Assembly: GCA_964035545.1 (NCBI GenBank)
Contig: OZ037768.1
Coordinates: 19,385,700 to 19,449,699 of the forward strand
Direction: 5' to 3'
Length of the DNA stretch: 64,000 bases
DNA from: Bugula neritina
Taxonomy: Eukaryota; Bryozoa; Gymnolaemata; Cheilostomatida; Bugulidae
In this document: piece by piece, positions 11,101 through 26,152 of the stretch
Layout of the letters: each line of letters opens with the position of its first letter
How positions within the stretch are numbered: the first letter of the stretch is position 1
Notes under the pieces: generated by a model
The model's database searches: none
The model's input: the letters and a program-made list of their open reading frames with translations, nothing else
What the model was told of the DNA's origin: nothing
Position numbers and translations under genes: made by a program

Positions 11101-13674
11101 ATCCTACAGATTTTAATTGTTATTTTGACTCATTAGATTGTCAAGAGGCATTTGAGTCTGGAGCAAGATGTCCTGGTGTCTACACACTGAGAGATCCAGA
11201 TACTTCTATGGAGTTTGATGTATACTGTGAGTTTGACAGTGAACATGGCTGGACTGTGATACAGAGAAGACTGGATGGTTCTGTTGACTTCTACAGAGGT
11301 TGGGATGATTATGTGGCTGGATTTGGCAACCTGTCAGGAGAATACTGGCTGGGTTAGTTTCAGATTTGATATTATATACATAATATTATTTTAATTTTAC
11401 TTTACTGACTTGCTTTGCATTATGAATTAAACATACGGTATTGGTTGATCAAAAAGATCTGGCTCAGTAGCTGCTAAGACAACCAATGCATACTATTACC
11501 AATCTACATGTATGTATAGCTTCACAGTATCATTATCGTGACAATCAGTACACTTTTTATATTCATTTTTTTGGTCAATTAAGGTTTGGACTACATCAAC
11601 TACTTGACTGCCACCAACAAAAAGTTGAGTATCTATCTGGAAGATCATGAGGGAGAAGTGAGACACGCTGACTATTCCACTTTCTTCATTAGTGACAGCT
11701 CTACAAACTATATGTTGAATGTAAGAAAACAAATGTATTGTTGAAATAACAAACAAAATAATTATATATCTTATTTTTGGTATTGACTGGTTTACAAATA
11801 TATCATGTAGTATATACTAACTTTAACGGCAGGTTTGAGAACTGATTACAGCTGTACCTGTATAACTAAAAAACTAACATCATTTATGCCGTCAATTATC
11901 AGATGCCATGCTGAATATAAAAATTACTCCTTTCACAGCCACCAACCTCTGGGTCACTATCTGTAGAACCAATACTTCCAAATTGTCGCTCTCTCCAAAA
12001 GCACTACTTTCCAACTACTTCCTTTCATGATCATTACCTTTATATTCATTATCTACAGTAACTATTTCTGCAGTCAGAGTCACTAATCCAGAGCCACCAC
12101 CTTTGAATTCACTCTCTCCAAACTCTCTCTACCACCTTAGTCTTTACCTCAAATATCACTCTCCGCATACTCCCTACTTTACAGTCAAGCTAAGGTATCT
12201 ATGCTAAAAGCAAGTAATGTTATAATGACATCATATTTTCTCCAGTTCTCGGGATACAGTGGAGATGCAGGAAACTCTTTGTCAGTTCACGGTTACCCGT
12301 TTAGTACTAAAGATGTGGATAATGATGAAAGTGCTGATAGTTGTGCTCATGTATGTACAGGTAAGACACGTGTGCCATAATGTTAATAAACTGCAAGTTG
12401 ACACTAAAAAAAACTTTACTCCTACAGGGTACCGAACCCAAGACGTCTGGTCTTGCAAGCAAGCATGCTAACCATTAGCTAGGGTACAAGGCTACTAAAT
12501 AATCACAATTCACTATAAACACAAGTAATGCAGTTTGAATGCAGCATAAACTTGAGTTGGTAATTAGTAATAAAGAAAAAATTTGAAAATATTATTCAAA
12601 TGCTGTAAATTAAACTATAAATTAGTGCACATGAAATAACACAACTATAAACATAAAAGCTACAGTCATTACTATATGAACTTAACAAAGCAACTATACC
12701 AATAAATATAATTGATGTTTGATATACACTCTATGGACTATAACACATGATTAATATAAGCTTTTACTTGAATGGTAAGCTAAAGCTTTATAAATTTTAC
12801 AATAGTTTATTGGATCTTAATTATTATACAAATGGAGTGACATGAAAGTATTGTTCTATTAATCTGGAAATCATCAAAGATATAAAATAAATTGTAAAAT
12901 TTTTTAACATAACAGAAACAATAAATTGTGAACAATTTAATAGGTCACTAATTTCAGCAGCATATATTCATTTATTATAAAATAGTGCAAAAAAATTAAG
13001 CCGATTAGGATCTAATAAAAAGCTTAATTTTAATAAAAAGCTTTGCTGTAAGATTTCAAAATTGATTTAATAGTTTAAAATTATTGTTGAAGAAAATAAA
13101 CTTGAACGGATTTTTGTAGTTTTGGTTTCTGAGCAACGATGAAGTACTAATTCAGCATTGCTCAGCAACCAAAACCACAAAAATCCGTTCAAGTGTATTT
13201 TCTTCAAAATCTTATATGAAGAAATTATTTTTAAATTTGCTTTAACTGCTAATGTGTGCGCTTATACCAAAATATCTATCACCTAAATGAACAATTGTGT
13301 AGCATAATTTGAATTCTAAGTAGCAGACAAACTTTAAACTTTTAATGAGTTTGCTCTTTATACAAAGGTTCAACCTATTCACTTTGGGAGGGCACGACTC
13401 TCATTGTAAAGGAGATATTGGAGCCCATTGAAAAGGGTCTATTAATCTTATGAACTTATAAGCCAGCACATGCAACCCATGCAGTTATCATTAATATTGT
13501 GTTTCAGGAGCCTGGTGGTATTCTAGCTGTCACTCTTCCAACCTGAATGGTGTCTGGTATCCAGGAAATCCATTGGATGTAGACAATGCACCTTTTGCTA
13601 AAGGAATTGTTTGGTACTACTGGAGAGGATTTGATTATTCATTGAAAGCAACCGCTATGAAAGTTACCAGATAG
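5101..13674 (+). CDS. Fibrinogen-related protein with signal peptide and PAN-like module, copy A
   Basis: Exons by comparison with copies B and C: 5101-5248, 10306-10494, 11137-11352, 11584-11720, 12246-12360, 13508-13674, giving 323 residues. Residues 1 to about 22 form a signal peptide. The rest of exon 1 and exon 2 form a four-Cys PAN/apple-like module (C-HLCL ... C-ATLYD ... C-QL). Exons 3 to 6 (residues about 113-323) form a fibrinogen C-terminal domain with the DCQEAFESG start, the WTVIQRRLDGSVDF core, a D-rich calcium-site region (KDVDNDE) and the GAWWY-SC-SNLNG end. Such proteins are secreted and often act as carbohydrate-binding recognition or defence lectins; the ligand is unknown. 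Oddity: the exon 1 donor reads CCAG|AT where B and C have G|GT, so normal splicing would fail and translation would stop after two more codons. Intron 1 (5 kb) contains a LINE and SINEs. The gene may be inactive or may use another first exon. Confidence 0.75.
5492..5573 (-). mobile_element. tRNA-derived SINE fragment
   Basis: Read on the minus strand, this has a tRNA-like head with an A-box-like TGTAATG region and a B box GGTTCGAATCC about 50 bases later. It matches the family seen at 21551 and, disrupted, at 45674. It lies in intron 1 of copy A. No target duplication was found. Confidence 0.55.
6298..9815 (-). mobile_element. Non-LTR retrotransposon (RTE-like LINE), decayed
   Basis: An almost full-length LINE on the minus strand, inside intron 1 of copy A. 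The low-coordinate end is its 3' end and finishes in a short GAT microsatellite (about 6299-6320), as in RTE-type elements. The endonuclease and reverse transcriptase coding region lies at 6614-9330 and an apparent 5' UTR reaches about 9815. The clade is called from general resemblance to invertebrate endonuclease-reverse transcriptase elements and is not certain. No target duplication was identified, so the borders are approximate. Confidence 0.8.
6614..9330 (-). pseudogene. LINE endonuclease-reverse transcriptase ORF with four nonsense codons
   Basis: A single reading frame encodes an exonuclease-endonuclease-phosphatase domain (MGDFNAC motif), a basic linker, then a reverse transcriptase with VDFTKAFDTV, NGVRQGC and the catalytic FADD box, followed by the FKYLGS thumb region. 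The frame is never shifted but is broken by four stops: TGA at about 9328-9330 (where relatives have Trp in W-N-V/I-R-T), TAA at 8717-8719, TAG at 7928-7930 and TAG at 7172-7174. It therefore cannot make an active enzyme. It shows up as four open pieces: 9313-8717, 8713-7928, 7897-7172 and 7126-6614. Confidence 0.85.
9904..10106 (+). mobile_element. tRNA-derived SINE with target duplication
   Basis: The head has an A box (TAGTCTAGGGG) and a B box (GGTTCGAATCC). The tail is shared with the SINE at 22297. It is flanked by the direct repeat ATGCTTCTTAA at 9893-9903 and 10107-10117, consistent with LINE-assisted insertion. It lies in intron 1 of copy A, just beyond the LINE. Confidence 0.75.
12418..12492 (-). 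mobile_element. tRNA-derived SINE head
   Basis: On the minus strand it reads AATGGTTAGCATGC (A-box region), then GGGTTCGGTACCC (B-box region), matching the tRNA-like head of the other SINEs in the window. It lies in intron 5 of copy A. It is not a plausible functional tRNA. Confidence 0.5.
13087..13207. repeat. Hairpin repeat, copy 1 (about 50-bp arms)
   Basis: Two inverted arms of about 50 bases (13087-13135 and 13158-13207) match with about three mismatches around a 22-base loop. The arms contain TTGAACGGATTTTTGT. A related hairpin lies at 31383-31491 in a YKT6 intron, and sequence to the right of copy 1 (to about 13445) is also shared there, so this belongs to a dispersed repeat family rather than a terminator. 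It is in intron 5 of copy A. Confidence 0.7.
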
Positions 13675-15766
13675 TTTTGCTTTGATTTACAACTATTGTT
13701 GTTGAAAAGCTTGTCCAACGTTGAAGTTATATATTATAGCCACCAAATCTTTCACACTTTGACAAATTGCAAGTAGCTTTAAGCCAGTTTAATATTTTAT
13801 GTTGCATAAAAAGTAAACAATCACCAAAAAGGTAAAGTTAATAACCAAATTTGAAAGCTATTTTTACGTATGCATATTTAAATTTGTACTTGGCGTATTG
13901 TTTCTGGTTGTAACTTCAATGAAGTCAGTTACCATGTCACCAACTTCTATCATGCAAATGTGCCATTTTGGTATTATAGCTACATAGGTGTTAAACTTCT
14001 TGCATCAATATAACTTATAATTTGTTATTTAGATTATTTTCGAAAATTCTTTGCTTAACTTTGTGCCTACTTAAAGTTGAAGTCAACGATTAACTTGTTT
14101 TCACATAAATAGCAAGCTGTAATAAATTTGGTTGGGAAACTGGCGTCAGCGTAGCACCTATAATATGTGCAGTTTATAATAGTTTAGGAAAATAAATCAG
14201 TTGAACATATTACACTGCGTTATGTGTTCTCATTTATTACCTAATAAAGTGCCAAAAAAAGAACAACAAACAATTTGAGCTTATTTAGATTCCGATTGTG
14301 GTTCAAGCATGCTTATTCAGTAATTTATATATTATAGATACGCTGGTTTTAATTTTTGTGTACTTGATTCTAGTGTGTTTTAATAAATCTGCAGAACTTA
14401 TAGTATTTAAATCAAAACATATTATTTATTTACACGAATATACAATTATACCTCCTCTTTTATGAATAAGCATCAATTTACATATAATAATTATATATTG
14501 CCTAGCTATATACTGATAATCAGAAGGAGAGATATGTTTGATCAACTAACCATGCAAGTCTTTTTAAATATCATGTGTTATTGATTAGAATATTTAATTT
14601 CTCTACTTTAATGACAGTAAAATTAGTCTCATGGCCAGACCTGTTGTGAAATGGTTGTTTTCCATACTTTTATCGGTTATATAATACAAAACCAATGACA
14701 GAAAAGAGGAACTGGGGCAGCTACTTGAAACTGGAATATATATCAAGTTATAGCTGATCAATGCTGCTGTGTATGAAACATAAACTGCGATATGTTATTT
14801 ATAATTATTATTTACATGGATATAGAATGGCTATAGTATTACAATGAAATTAAGTACCACTTCATCTGACATGCATATCTTTGCTACATACCTATAATAT
14901 TCTATAAGACATATTTTATAACAAAGTTCGCAGTTCCAAACATAGCATATGATGGCTGAAGTAAAGGCCATGATGCATTTAGAACATATATGTAAATAAA
15001 GAGATCTTCAACTAAAATAATTAATACATAAAATGACTAACTTTGGATTTTAACAATCCCAGACATATTCTTTTGTTACAGAAACAAAACGTTTGTTGCT
15101 ATATTGTCAAAATTTACAGTAATCATATAGTTTGGAAAATTTAATAGCCATGACAAGAGATATTAAAATGCAAATATGAATTTTTTTCCTCTCATAATTA
15201 AAAAATTATGGGCTTTTTGCGAATAAACAAAAAAATATTAGAAATAAATAAATCTATCGCTGTTGACACATAAGGAAAGGTATAGGTTGAATAACCACTT
15301 TGTTTTTAAATCCTGAATTTTTTTAGTTCATTAACTGAAAATTCCTGTGTGTGTTTTACTTAACTTTTCATTTTGTGCTACATATAGGGGTTATAAATAA
15401 AGAAATTTATTATTGTAACTAATACAATCTATTATATTGCAAACAGGCACGAACCTTTACCCCGTTGGGACTACTGGGTAATTACATCACAACTATTTAT
15501 ATATAAACACATATTATCACAAAATATGTTTTTGGTAAATTTTATACTAGAGTGCTCAATAAAGTGAAACTGCAATATGACCTGAAAAACCTTTGCATGC
15601 AATACTTCTAATTTTACTTTCAACCATAAACATAATTAACCAAGTATAATATATATCTATTTAATTGCTAACAAGTTACTAGTCAGTCACATTTACCATG
15701 GGTGATTGTTTTTCAAGGAGGTTGGCAGTTAAACATTATGTCATCAGCTGCATGGCAGCTTACAAC
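13675..15766. other. Spacer between copies A and B
   Basis: No gene is seen. Parts near 13880-13960 and 14630-14710 resemble the region after copy B (21075-21140 and 21950-22010), so the duplicated unit extends well past the coding exons. The rest is AT-rich. Confidence 0.5.
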
Positions 15767-15779
15767 TTCCTGATCAATA
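15767..15779 (+). promoter_or_regulatory. Conserved upstream motif, copy B
   Basis: TTCCTGATCAATA lies 57 bp before the start codon used for copy B. Copies B and C also share the preceding stretch GTTGGCA-TTAAACATT and a GACAGCTT/GGCAGCTT block. Confidence 0.4.
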
Positions 15780-15835
15780 GCAGAACCTCAACAGAATAGG
15801 TTATCAATCCTTCTGATCATTTTATGCAGTTGAAA

Positions 15836-18800
15836 ATGTTTTACCAGGTAATGCAAACCTTTTTGATGGTTGCATCATATCTGACAGTGTTTGCATCTCA
15901 ACAAGAATTTGCAAGTTTCAAGATCATTAAAGGAGTAAAGCTGAGAAAGAAATCTGAGTGGAGTTCCTACAGAATAATCACAGGTAAGAAATGAAGAAGC
16001 TTTTTCTGGGCTGAATAAATTATCACTAGACTGCTCTGTGTTTACTAAATCGCATAAAAGGCTACAAGATGTTTATGTTATGTTACCATAAAGTTTAAAA
16101 TGGCAAAGATGTGTTATATTTTTTGCATAGAGTAAAGATCTGGTTTTCGCTGCATCTTAATTTAAGTGTCCAGTGCAGCTGCTGAGCTGTGCGATTATCA
16201 ACTGTAACAACATAACACATTAGATATTATTTTTCTACAGTTTACACTTTAGCACGGATGCTTTATATGGCACAGATGCCTATGCTCTGCATGGGCACAC
16301 ATCCTGCATGATAACTCAAATCATTGCTTATTGATAACAGTTTATTATATTTCCATATATATAAAACTGTAACTTGTTAGAAGCATGAGTAGTGTGGCTA
16401 AAGGCCTTCTCCAAAAAAATTTTACAAAGGTCTTCGACAAAAAAGCACTTGCTAAAACACTGCTAGTTCCCGATGCTTAGTTATGCATGGCAGTGCAGTG
16501 AATGATAAAATTTATTTTCAAATTGATAAAAATGAATTTTGGCATTTTCTGCCTTTTCGCGATAATAATTAGTTAAAATCGTTAACAGAATTTAGCCATG
16601 CAGCTTTATTGATATTATTTATAAAAATTATGCTATTTGGAATAATATATGTATACATTCTCAGAAAATAACTTAATACTCCATGAATAGTAGCACATGC
16701 AAAAATGAAAAACAAACCAGCCAATCAATGCTCTAGACCCTAGAATAACCAATTCCCATGTAGTCTAAATCATTTGCAACATAAGAAAGTCTGAGGCAAG
16801 ATATTATAAATAAAATGGCAAAGAGAGAGAATGTAAAGTCAGTATAGGTAGTAATCATATTTTAACAAAAATAAAAATAATCTAACATTATATTTTGTGT
16901 CTACTATGAAAAATGAAGCAATAGCTTCTTCAGTATATAATGTCACCTGAAATATCAAACCATAGCAAATTGGTTTGGTTTGAGCTGAAGGGTATTTCAG
17001 CTGTATTTTGCTGACTTATGAGCAAAGTACCTATAATAACAAATGTAATAAACCATCAAGAGTTTCAAATTGTGTCTTCTGTGGTGCCCAGCAAACCATG
17101 TTTGTCTCCCATGGTATAGGTTAGTTATGATACTTGTTAATTATAGGTTGTTGTTTGCAAATAAAATAGTGATCAGTCGAGTATTAAGCAAGACAATATT
17201 ATAGCAGGTGGTTTTAAAGTTAATAGTTAAAATGCATGTATCATTTATTTATTGCCATTAAGACTTTGAACAGTGCTTTTTATTGTTATCAAGACTGTCA
17301 TATCTGTTAAAAATAGAAAGCACTTTTCATTCCTGTTTTGCTTAAATAAAAAACGGGCTGGATCAATTTGAATTTGTGATAAGCTGAAAATATGCTGCCG
17401 AGAAATATAATTTTTTTTTAAAAAAACTTTTAATTTCCCTCTTTCACTTCAGTTTTTTTATTTGCTAAACTAGAAGTTTTACATTTATGATGTTATATAA
17501 CAGGTGATGCAACATTGCATATTTTATATTTATATGCTAGCATTCATTTATAACTAGAAAATAAGATATATGTATTGCCATTTGGTATAATGCTTCTTTT
17601 CTATCATAAATTTATTATACAAGAAAAATATAATAGTAAAAAACACATAAGACCCTCTAAAATCAAACTAGAAATTGAACAAATCCCCCACAATTTCCCT
17701 ACAGCTTATTTTATTGAAACCTTACCTAATGACTAATGGGAAGATTTTATTGTTTGGCATCAAATTATACTAAGTGTATTAAATTTTAAACTTTCAAGTA
17801 ATTAGCCGTTGCTAGCTAAATGTAAACATTCAAAGTATTTTAAATAATATGTTTAGTGCTTACTATTGATTTTTAGATGCCCCTTCCTTGACTGCATGCT
17901 TGCACTTGTGTCTAGAAGATAAGAAATGCGTTTCCGCCCTATATGATGTTTTTCTACAAAAATGTCAACTTTTTTCAAGCTGCTTACCAGAAGTCTCTTT
18001 TACAGATAGCAAAACCGATTTAGTTTACATAGCTAGAAAGTATGGTGTTTCAAGCAAGTACAAAGGTGAGAAAGCACAGAAAACCCTTAGTTGTTGCTAT
18101 AGAAAAGTTTTGCATGCAAAAGAGTTACTCAGTGTGTTAATTATTATAAGTGCACCTAAGAAACCCAATATTGTTATGCTGAAATAAAAGACAAAATGCA
18201 CATAGCAAAAAAAGAACTCAGATTAAACTATGCCTTCCTCCCCATTAGCATGCATCACTATAACTATAACTATAAATATACTAAAGTTGATACTACTATA
18301 TTTATCATCTTTTATAAGCAAGTAACATCATATTATACAACATCCCAATAGATTGTCAAGAAGCATTTGAGTCTGGAGAAAGATGTCCTGGTGTCTACAC
18401 ACTAAGAGATCCAGATACTTCTATGGAGTTTGATGTATACTGTGAGTTTGACAGTGAACATGGCTGGACTGTAATACAGAGAAGACTGGATGGTTCTGTT
18501 GATTTCTACAGAGGTTGGGATGATTATGTGGCTGGATTTGGTAAGCTCACAGAAGAGCACTGGCTGGGTTAGTATCAGAATTATAATATTACATATGACA
18601 CAGTTTATACTTTACTATACCATTTTGCTTTGCATTATGAAGTAAACATACAGTATTGCCATATCAAAAAGTCTGGCTCAGTAGTCGCTAAGACCTGCTT
18701 ATATACAGTTAATACATACTATATTAAAATCTATAGCTATATACATGGTAATTAGTATACTTAATATTCACTGTTATATCAACTTAGGTTTGGAGTACAT

Positions 18801-20397
18801 CAACTACTTGACTGCCACCAACAGAAAGTTGAGTATCTATCTGGAAGATCATGTGGGAGAAGTGAGACATGCCAACTATTCCACTTTCTTCATTAGTGAC
18901 AGCTCAACCAACTATACTTTGACTGTAAGAAATTAGATTTCCTATTTTAATAAATATTAACAAATATACATGCATATGTGCGTGTGTGTGCGTGTACCCG
19001 TGTGTAGTATATACATATATACTCCTTCAGTTCTCAGGATACAGTGGAGATGCAGGAAAATCTTTGTCATCTTCTGGTCAACCGTTTAGTACTAAAGACA
19101 TGGATAATGATGAAAGTGCTGGTAGTTGTGCTCAAATTTGCACAGGTGATTTGCTTATGCAAGAAAATGTTAATAAATTTCTTAAGTGTTGATAAATTTC
19201 AAGTGGTGCAGTTTGATTACAGTCATGGGTCATTTTACTTAATTTAGTACACGCTGGAAATCTCCAGTTTTTAGCAATTTTTTACAATTCAGCTGCTAAT
19301 GAACATGGCCTTTTGCCCAAAACTAGTAAAATATGAATGAACACACCTAAATAATCAAGGTTCTGCTTAATTTTGCTTGATTTCCCATGTTTTTTTCCTA
19401 ATTATTCAGCCACTTTTGATTTCGGAGAGTTATGGTTTTTTTCATAGCACTCTGCAATCAAAAGTGCTGAATAATGAGGGAAAACTATGGGAAATCAAAC
19501 AAAATTAAGAAGAACGTTGATTATTTAAGTGTATTCATTCATATTTTACTAGTTTTGGGCAAAAGCCCTTGTTCATTAGCAGCTAAATTGTGAAAAATCG
19601 CTAAAAACTGGAGATTTCCAGTGTGTACTAAAATAAGTAAATAACCCTCATATGTTACTGAATATCTACATGTCATGGAGTTGGTCTAAAAAAAGAAATT
19701 CAAAATATTTAAATCAAACTAGCAAAAATTACATATGAAATAATGTAACAAAACACAACTAAACATAAAATCTTCAGTGATTATTAAAGCTTATAAGCAA
19801 AACAATTGCAAATGAATACTGACATTTATTATATACAGATTATATGTATATAGACTACATATATAATCAGTATAAGATTTTACTTAAATGGTAAGCTTAT
19901 GCTTAATATATTTTTAATTAAGCATAAAACTTGTTTATTGAAATTTATTTATTATAAAAATGAAGTGACAACAAAGTCTTAACTTATTAATCTGGAAAAT
20001 ATTAAAGACATATAAAGAAATGTTAACATTTTCATACAACAAAAAACAGATTAAATGACAAGAATTTTTAGACAACTGATTTCAGTGGCTGCTTTCCTTA
20101 ATTTAAAATTCTAGCACAAAAATTTAAAGCTACTTAATTAGTCCAATAGATGCTTTAATTATAATTAAAGACTTGTAAAGCTTCACATTCTATTGAATCC
20201 TTTAAAACATGCCATGAATTCTTCCACAAAAATACAAATATCAAAATTGATCAATAAAAAGGCTAATTTTGACAGAACTTTTTATTTTTAAAATTAATTA
20301 GTGATATCAAACAAACGATAATAATAAATTTATACTAATTAAACATCAGTGTCATTTTTTTAACTTAGGCTTAGAATTTTTTTTAATTTACAAAGTA

Positions 20398-20484
<87 letters not shown>

Positions 20485-20892
20485 CTATTTAAAAGTAACC
20501 TGATTGAGGTGCTCCATATGCAGAGAAAATAACAAAAATGTGATGCAAGTAATGTTGCGTATTATTGTTATATAAACATAACAACATAGGCATTTCTAAA
20601 TAGTTTTTGCTTACAGTTGTAACCTATGTCAATTAACTATGAGCGGTAAAAATGTATTAAGCAACTATAATCCACAAACCAGATTGACAATCTATAATAT
20701 ATTTGGCAGCTTGATTATGTTTCAGGAGCCTGGTGGTATAGGAATTGTCACTCCTCCAACCTGAATGGTGTCTGGTACCCAGCTAGTCTATTGGATGTAG
20801 ACAATGCACCTCATGCTAAAGGTATTGTGTGGGCAAAATGGAAGGGACAGAAATATTCATTGAGAGCAACGAGTATGAAAGTCACCAGATAG
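15836..20892 (+). CDS. Fibrinogen-related protein with signal peptide and PAN-like module, copy B
   Basis: Exons 15836-15983, 17877-18065, 18352-18567, 18788-18924, 19031-19145 and 20726-20892 join to 323 residues, each exon the same length as in copy A. An in-frame ATG at 15824 would add four residues; I chose 15836 because copy A begins at the equivalent ATG. The order is hydrophobic signal peptide, PAN/apple-like Cys module, then a fibrinogen C-terminal domain (exons 3-6) with the calcium-site region KDMDNDE and GAWWYRNC-SNLNG. All splice sites are canonical (GTAAGA, GTGAGA, GTTAGT, GTAAGA, GTGATT donors). This is the best-preserved copy. It is probably a secreted recognition lectin; the ligand is unknown. 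Intron 5 holds a 420-bp foldback element and a TA repeat. Confidence 0.85.
19227..19647. mobile_element. Foldback / MITE-like element with about 190-bp inverted arms
   Basis: The left arm begins with the TTAGTACAC region and AAATCTCCAG; the right arm ends with CTGGAGATTTCCAG and GTGTACTAAAATAAGTAA. The arms remain complementary nearly to the centre near 19435, including TTTTACTAGTTTTGGGC and its complement. It lies in intron 5 of copy B and is absent from the same intron of A and C, so it arrived after duplication. It encodes no protein. Confidence 0.75.
20401..20482. repeat. (TA)n microsatellite
   Basis: An uninterrupted TA run of about 82 bases in intron 5 of copy B. The overlapping open frames are artefacts of the repeat. 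Confidence 0.95.
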
Positions 20893-21550
20893 CTACATTT
20901 GCTTTGAGTTACAAATACTTTGTTAAGAAGCTTTTTCCAGCGTTTTAGTTTTATAAAGCCATAATTTTTTTACACTTTAACAAATTACAAATAACAACAT
21001 ATGTACGTTTGAAGATGCACGAAGAGTAAACAATTACTACTATATTTGTCACAAAAACCGAATATATAATTAGTTGCATTTGCTGTGTTGTAACTTTAAT
21101 GAAAACAGCTAACAAGTCACCAAACTTCATTATGCACATGTGTTAGTTTGACATAATTCTATAGATTTTAATTTTTTTGTATAAATACAAACTTTATTTG
21201 AATTCTTTTTCAATATTTTTCAACATTTTTGTGCTTATTTGGAGTTGAATTTTTTCTATAAATATTATATACACTATAGCAACCTTTTTATACATCCTTC
21301 TATTTTTTTCATACTATATATACTCACTTCCATGTTAAAAATAAAATATGCATAGATATAATTTTTAACTCAAAACAGGTTCCTTTTTATTGTAATAGCT
21401 GCCATCAGAAAACTTTACTTGCAATATAGAAAGGAAATAGCTTACGGGCTATTCAAGGCTGATAATTAGCTTTTAGTTGATTACATTTCTTGTCTTATAT
21501 AAGTGCCTATTGCTTGGCAGGGTTTTCAAATTGCCACAAGAACTAAACTT

Positions 21551-21882
21551 TGTGTAGTGTTGAGCTTACCCAGTGGGTGGTACCTGTGGTGTAATGATTA
21601 GCACGCCAGCATGCAAGCCAAAAGTCTTAAGTTAGAAACCCAGGGGGCAAAATTTTTATATACTGTGTAAAAACAAAGGTGAAAATAAGCTCTTAATAAC
21701 TTCATGGAATACATTTAATAAGTATAGCTGCTATAATTATTTTCTGCTATAATTCCTCTCAATCAGCAACTAACTCTAGAAGTTTATATTGAATTTTAAT
21801 GTGGTTGTATAAACAAAAAATATCGTTTTTCATCAGGGGTTTCTCACAGGGATGGAGATTACAAACTTATGCGAGTTTTTTT
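21551..21882 (+). mobile_element. tRNA-derived SINE, diverged
   Basis: Contains GTGGTGTAATGATTAGCACGCC (A-box region, positions about 21587-21608) and a degenerate B box. The tail has TTTCTCACAGGGATGG, as in the SINE at 9904. The leader (GTGTAGTGTTGAGCTTACCC) matches the disrupted SINE at 45674. No target duplication was found, so the borders are approximate. Confidence 0.5.
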
Positions 21883-22296
21883 TTAGATATTATATACGCC
21901 ATTGATTATAATATTTAGTTTCTCTGCTTTTGTCAATAAACTTATTCCCGGCATGACCAGGGCTGTTACAAAATAGCTATTTTCCATTTTTTATTGATTA
22001 TAATGCAAAAGCCAATAAAAGGTTATGACATTGTAGCTATAATTATAATTAATGCTGTTGTGTGTGAAACATGATACGCTGCATACTTTTAAATATTAGT
22101 TATACATCATGGATATATAATTATTATTGCGTTACACTAAAAATTATTATGCAATTCATATGAAATATATATTTCCCATCTACTTATAATATTCTAGACA
22201 CGGCTTATACCGTGCATTAGCAGTTCCAGACATTGCATATGGCTGCTGTCATTGAAATAAAGGTCATTAAATTCATATTATGTTATAAACAGACAG

Positions 22297-22502
22297 GGAG
22301 CAGCCGTGGTCTAGGGATATAGAGCGTTTGCCTATAATCAAACACGAGGTCATGGGTTCAAGCCCAGACAAAGGCCATTGGCGATGTTAAGACCAGCATT
22401 CAGTCATAATTGCTCCTGTGCCTCATGTCTAAATAAATCTTTAGCCCGATTTAACTAAAACCTTGTCCATCAAGAATAGCGACTATAAACTTTTGCGAAA
22501 TT
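22297..22502 (+). mobile_element. tRNA-derived SINE with perfect 19-bp target duplication
   Basis: The head reads GTGGTCTAGGG (A box) and GGGTTCAAGCCC (B box); the tail contains TCCATCAAGAATAGCGAC. It is flanked by identical 19-base repeats beginning TTATGTTATAAAC at 22278-22296 and 22503-22521. The intact duplication indicates a comparatively recent insertion, probably mobilised by a LINE. Confidence 0.85.
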
Positions 22503-22972
22503 TTATGTTATAAACAGACAGTTCTTAGGCTGAAATGAAGGATAAACAATGAATCTCTGTTGACATATATGTCGATTATCTTACAGCTGCATGTGCCTTT
22601 TTAAATCCTAGATTTCATTAACCTGTCAGTTGAAAAATTCAGTATATGTAATAATCAATTTTTGCTTGTAAAGCTATATATCTTATCCTGAACAAAAATT
22701 AAAATGAATAATTATCAAAATTGTGTTTTTTTTCATAAGAGGATGAAGTTTTCAATAGAATATGAGACTACAAAATAAACTGAAAAATTGGCTAAACTTC
22801 TAATTAAACTTTTACCCATAAAAGACTAGTGGATCAAATAAAAAAAGTATTTATTTAATAGGTAAAAAGTCAGTAAACATCCTTCTATACATATACTTAC
22901 AATGAAAAACTGTCTTTAACGGAAGTTGGCAATTAAACATTGTTATCAGCTACATGACAGCTTTAAACCAAT

Positions 22973-22985
22973 TTCCTGATCAATA
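22973..22985 (+). promoter_or_regulatory. Conserved upstream motif, copy C
   Basis: TTCCTGATCAATA lies 63 bp before the copy C start codon, the same 13-mer as in copies A and B. Confidence 0.4.
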
Positions 22986-23047
22986 ACTTGACTTCAACAG
23001 AGCTGGTTATTATTTCTTTGAGATCTGATCACTTTATGCAGTTGAAA

Positions 23048-26152
<3,105 letters not shown>

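Larger units (their letters stand above)
20893..22972. other. Spacer between copies B and C
   Basis: No gene is seen. It contains two tRNA-derived SINEs (21551 and 22297) and segments paralogous to the spacer after copy A. The rest is AT-rich. Confidence 0.5.
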
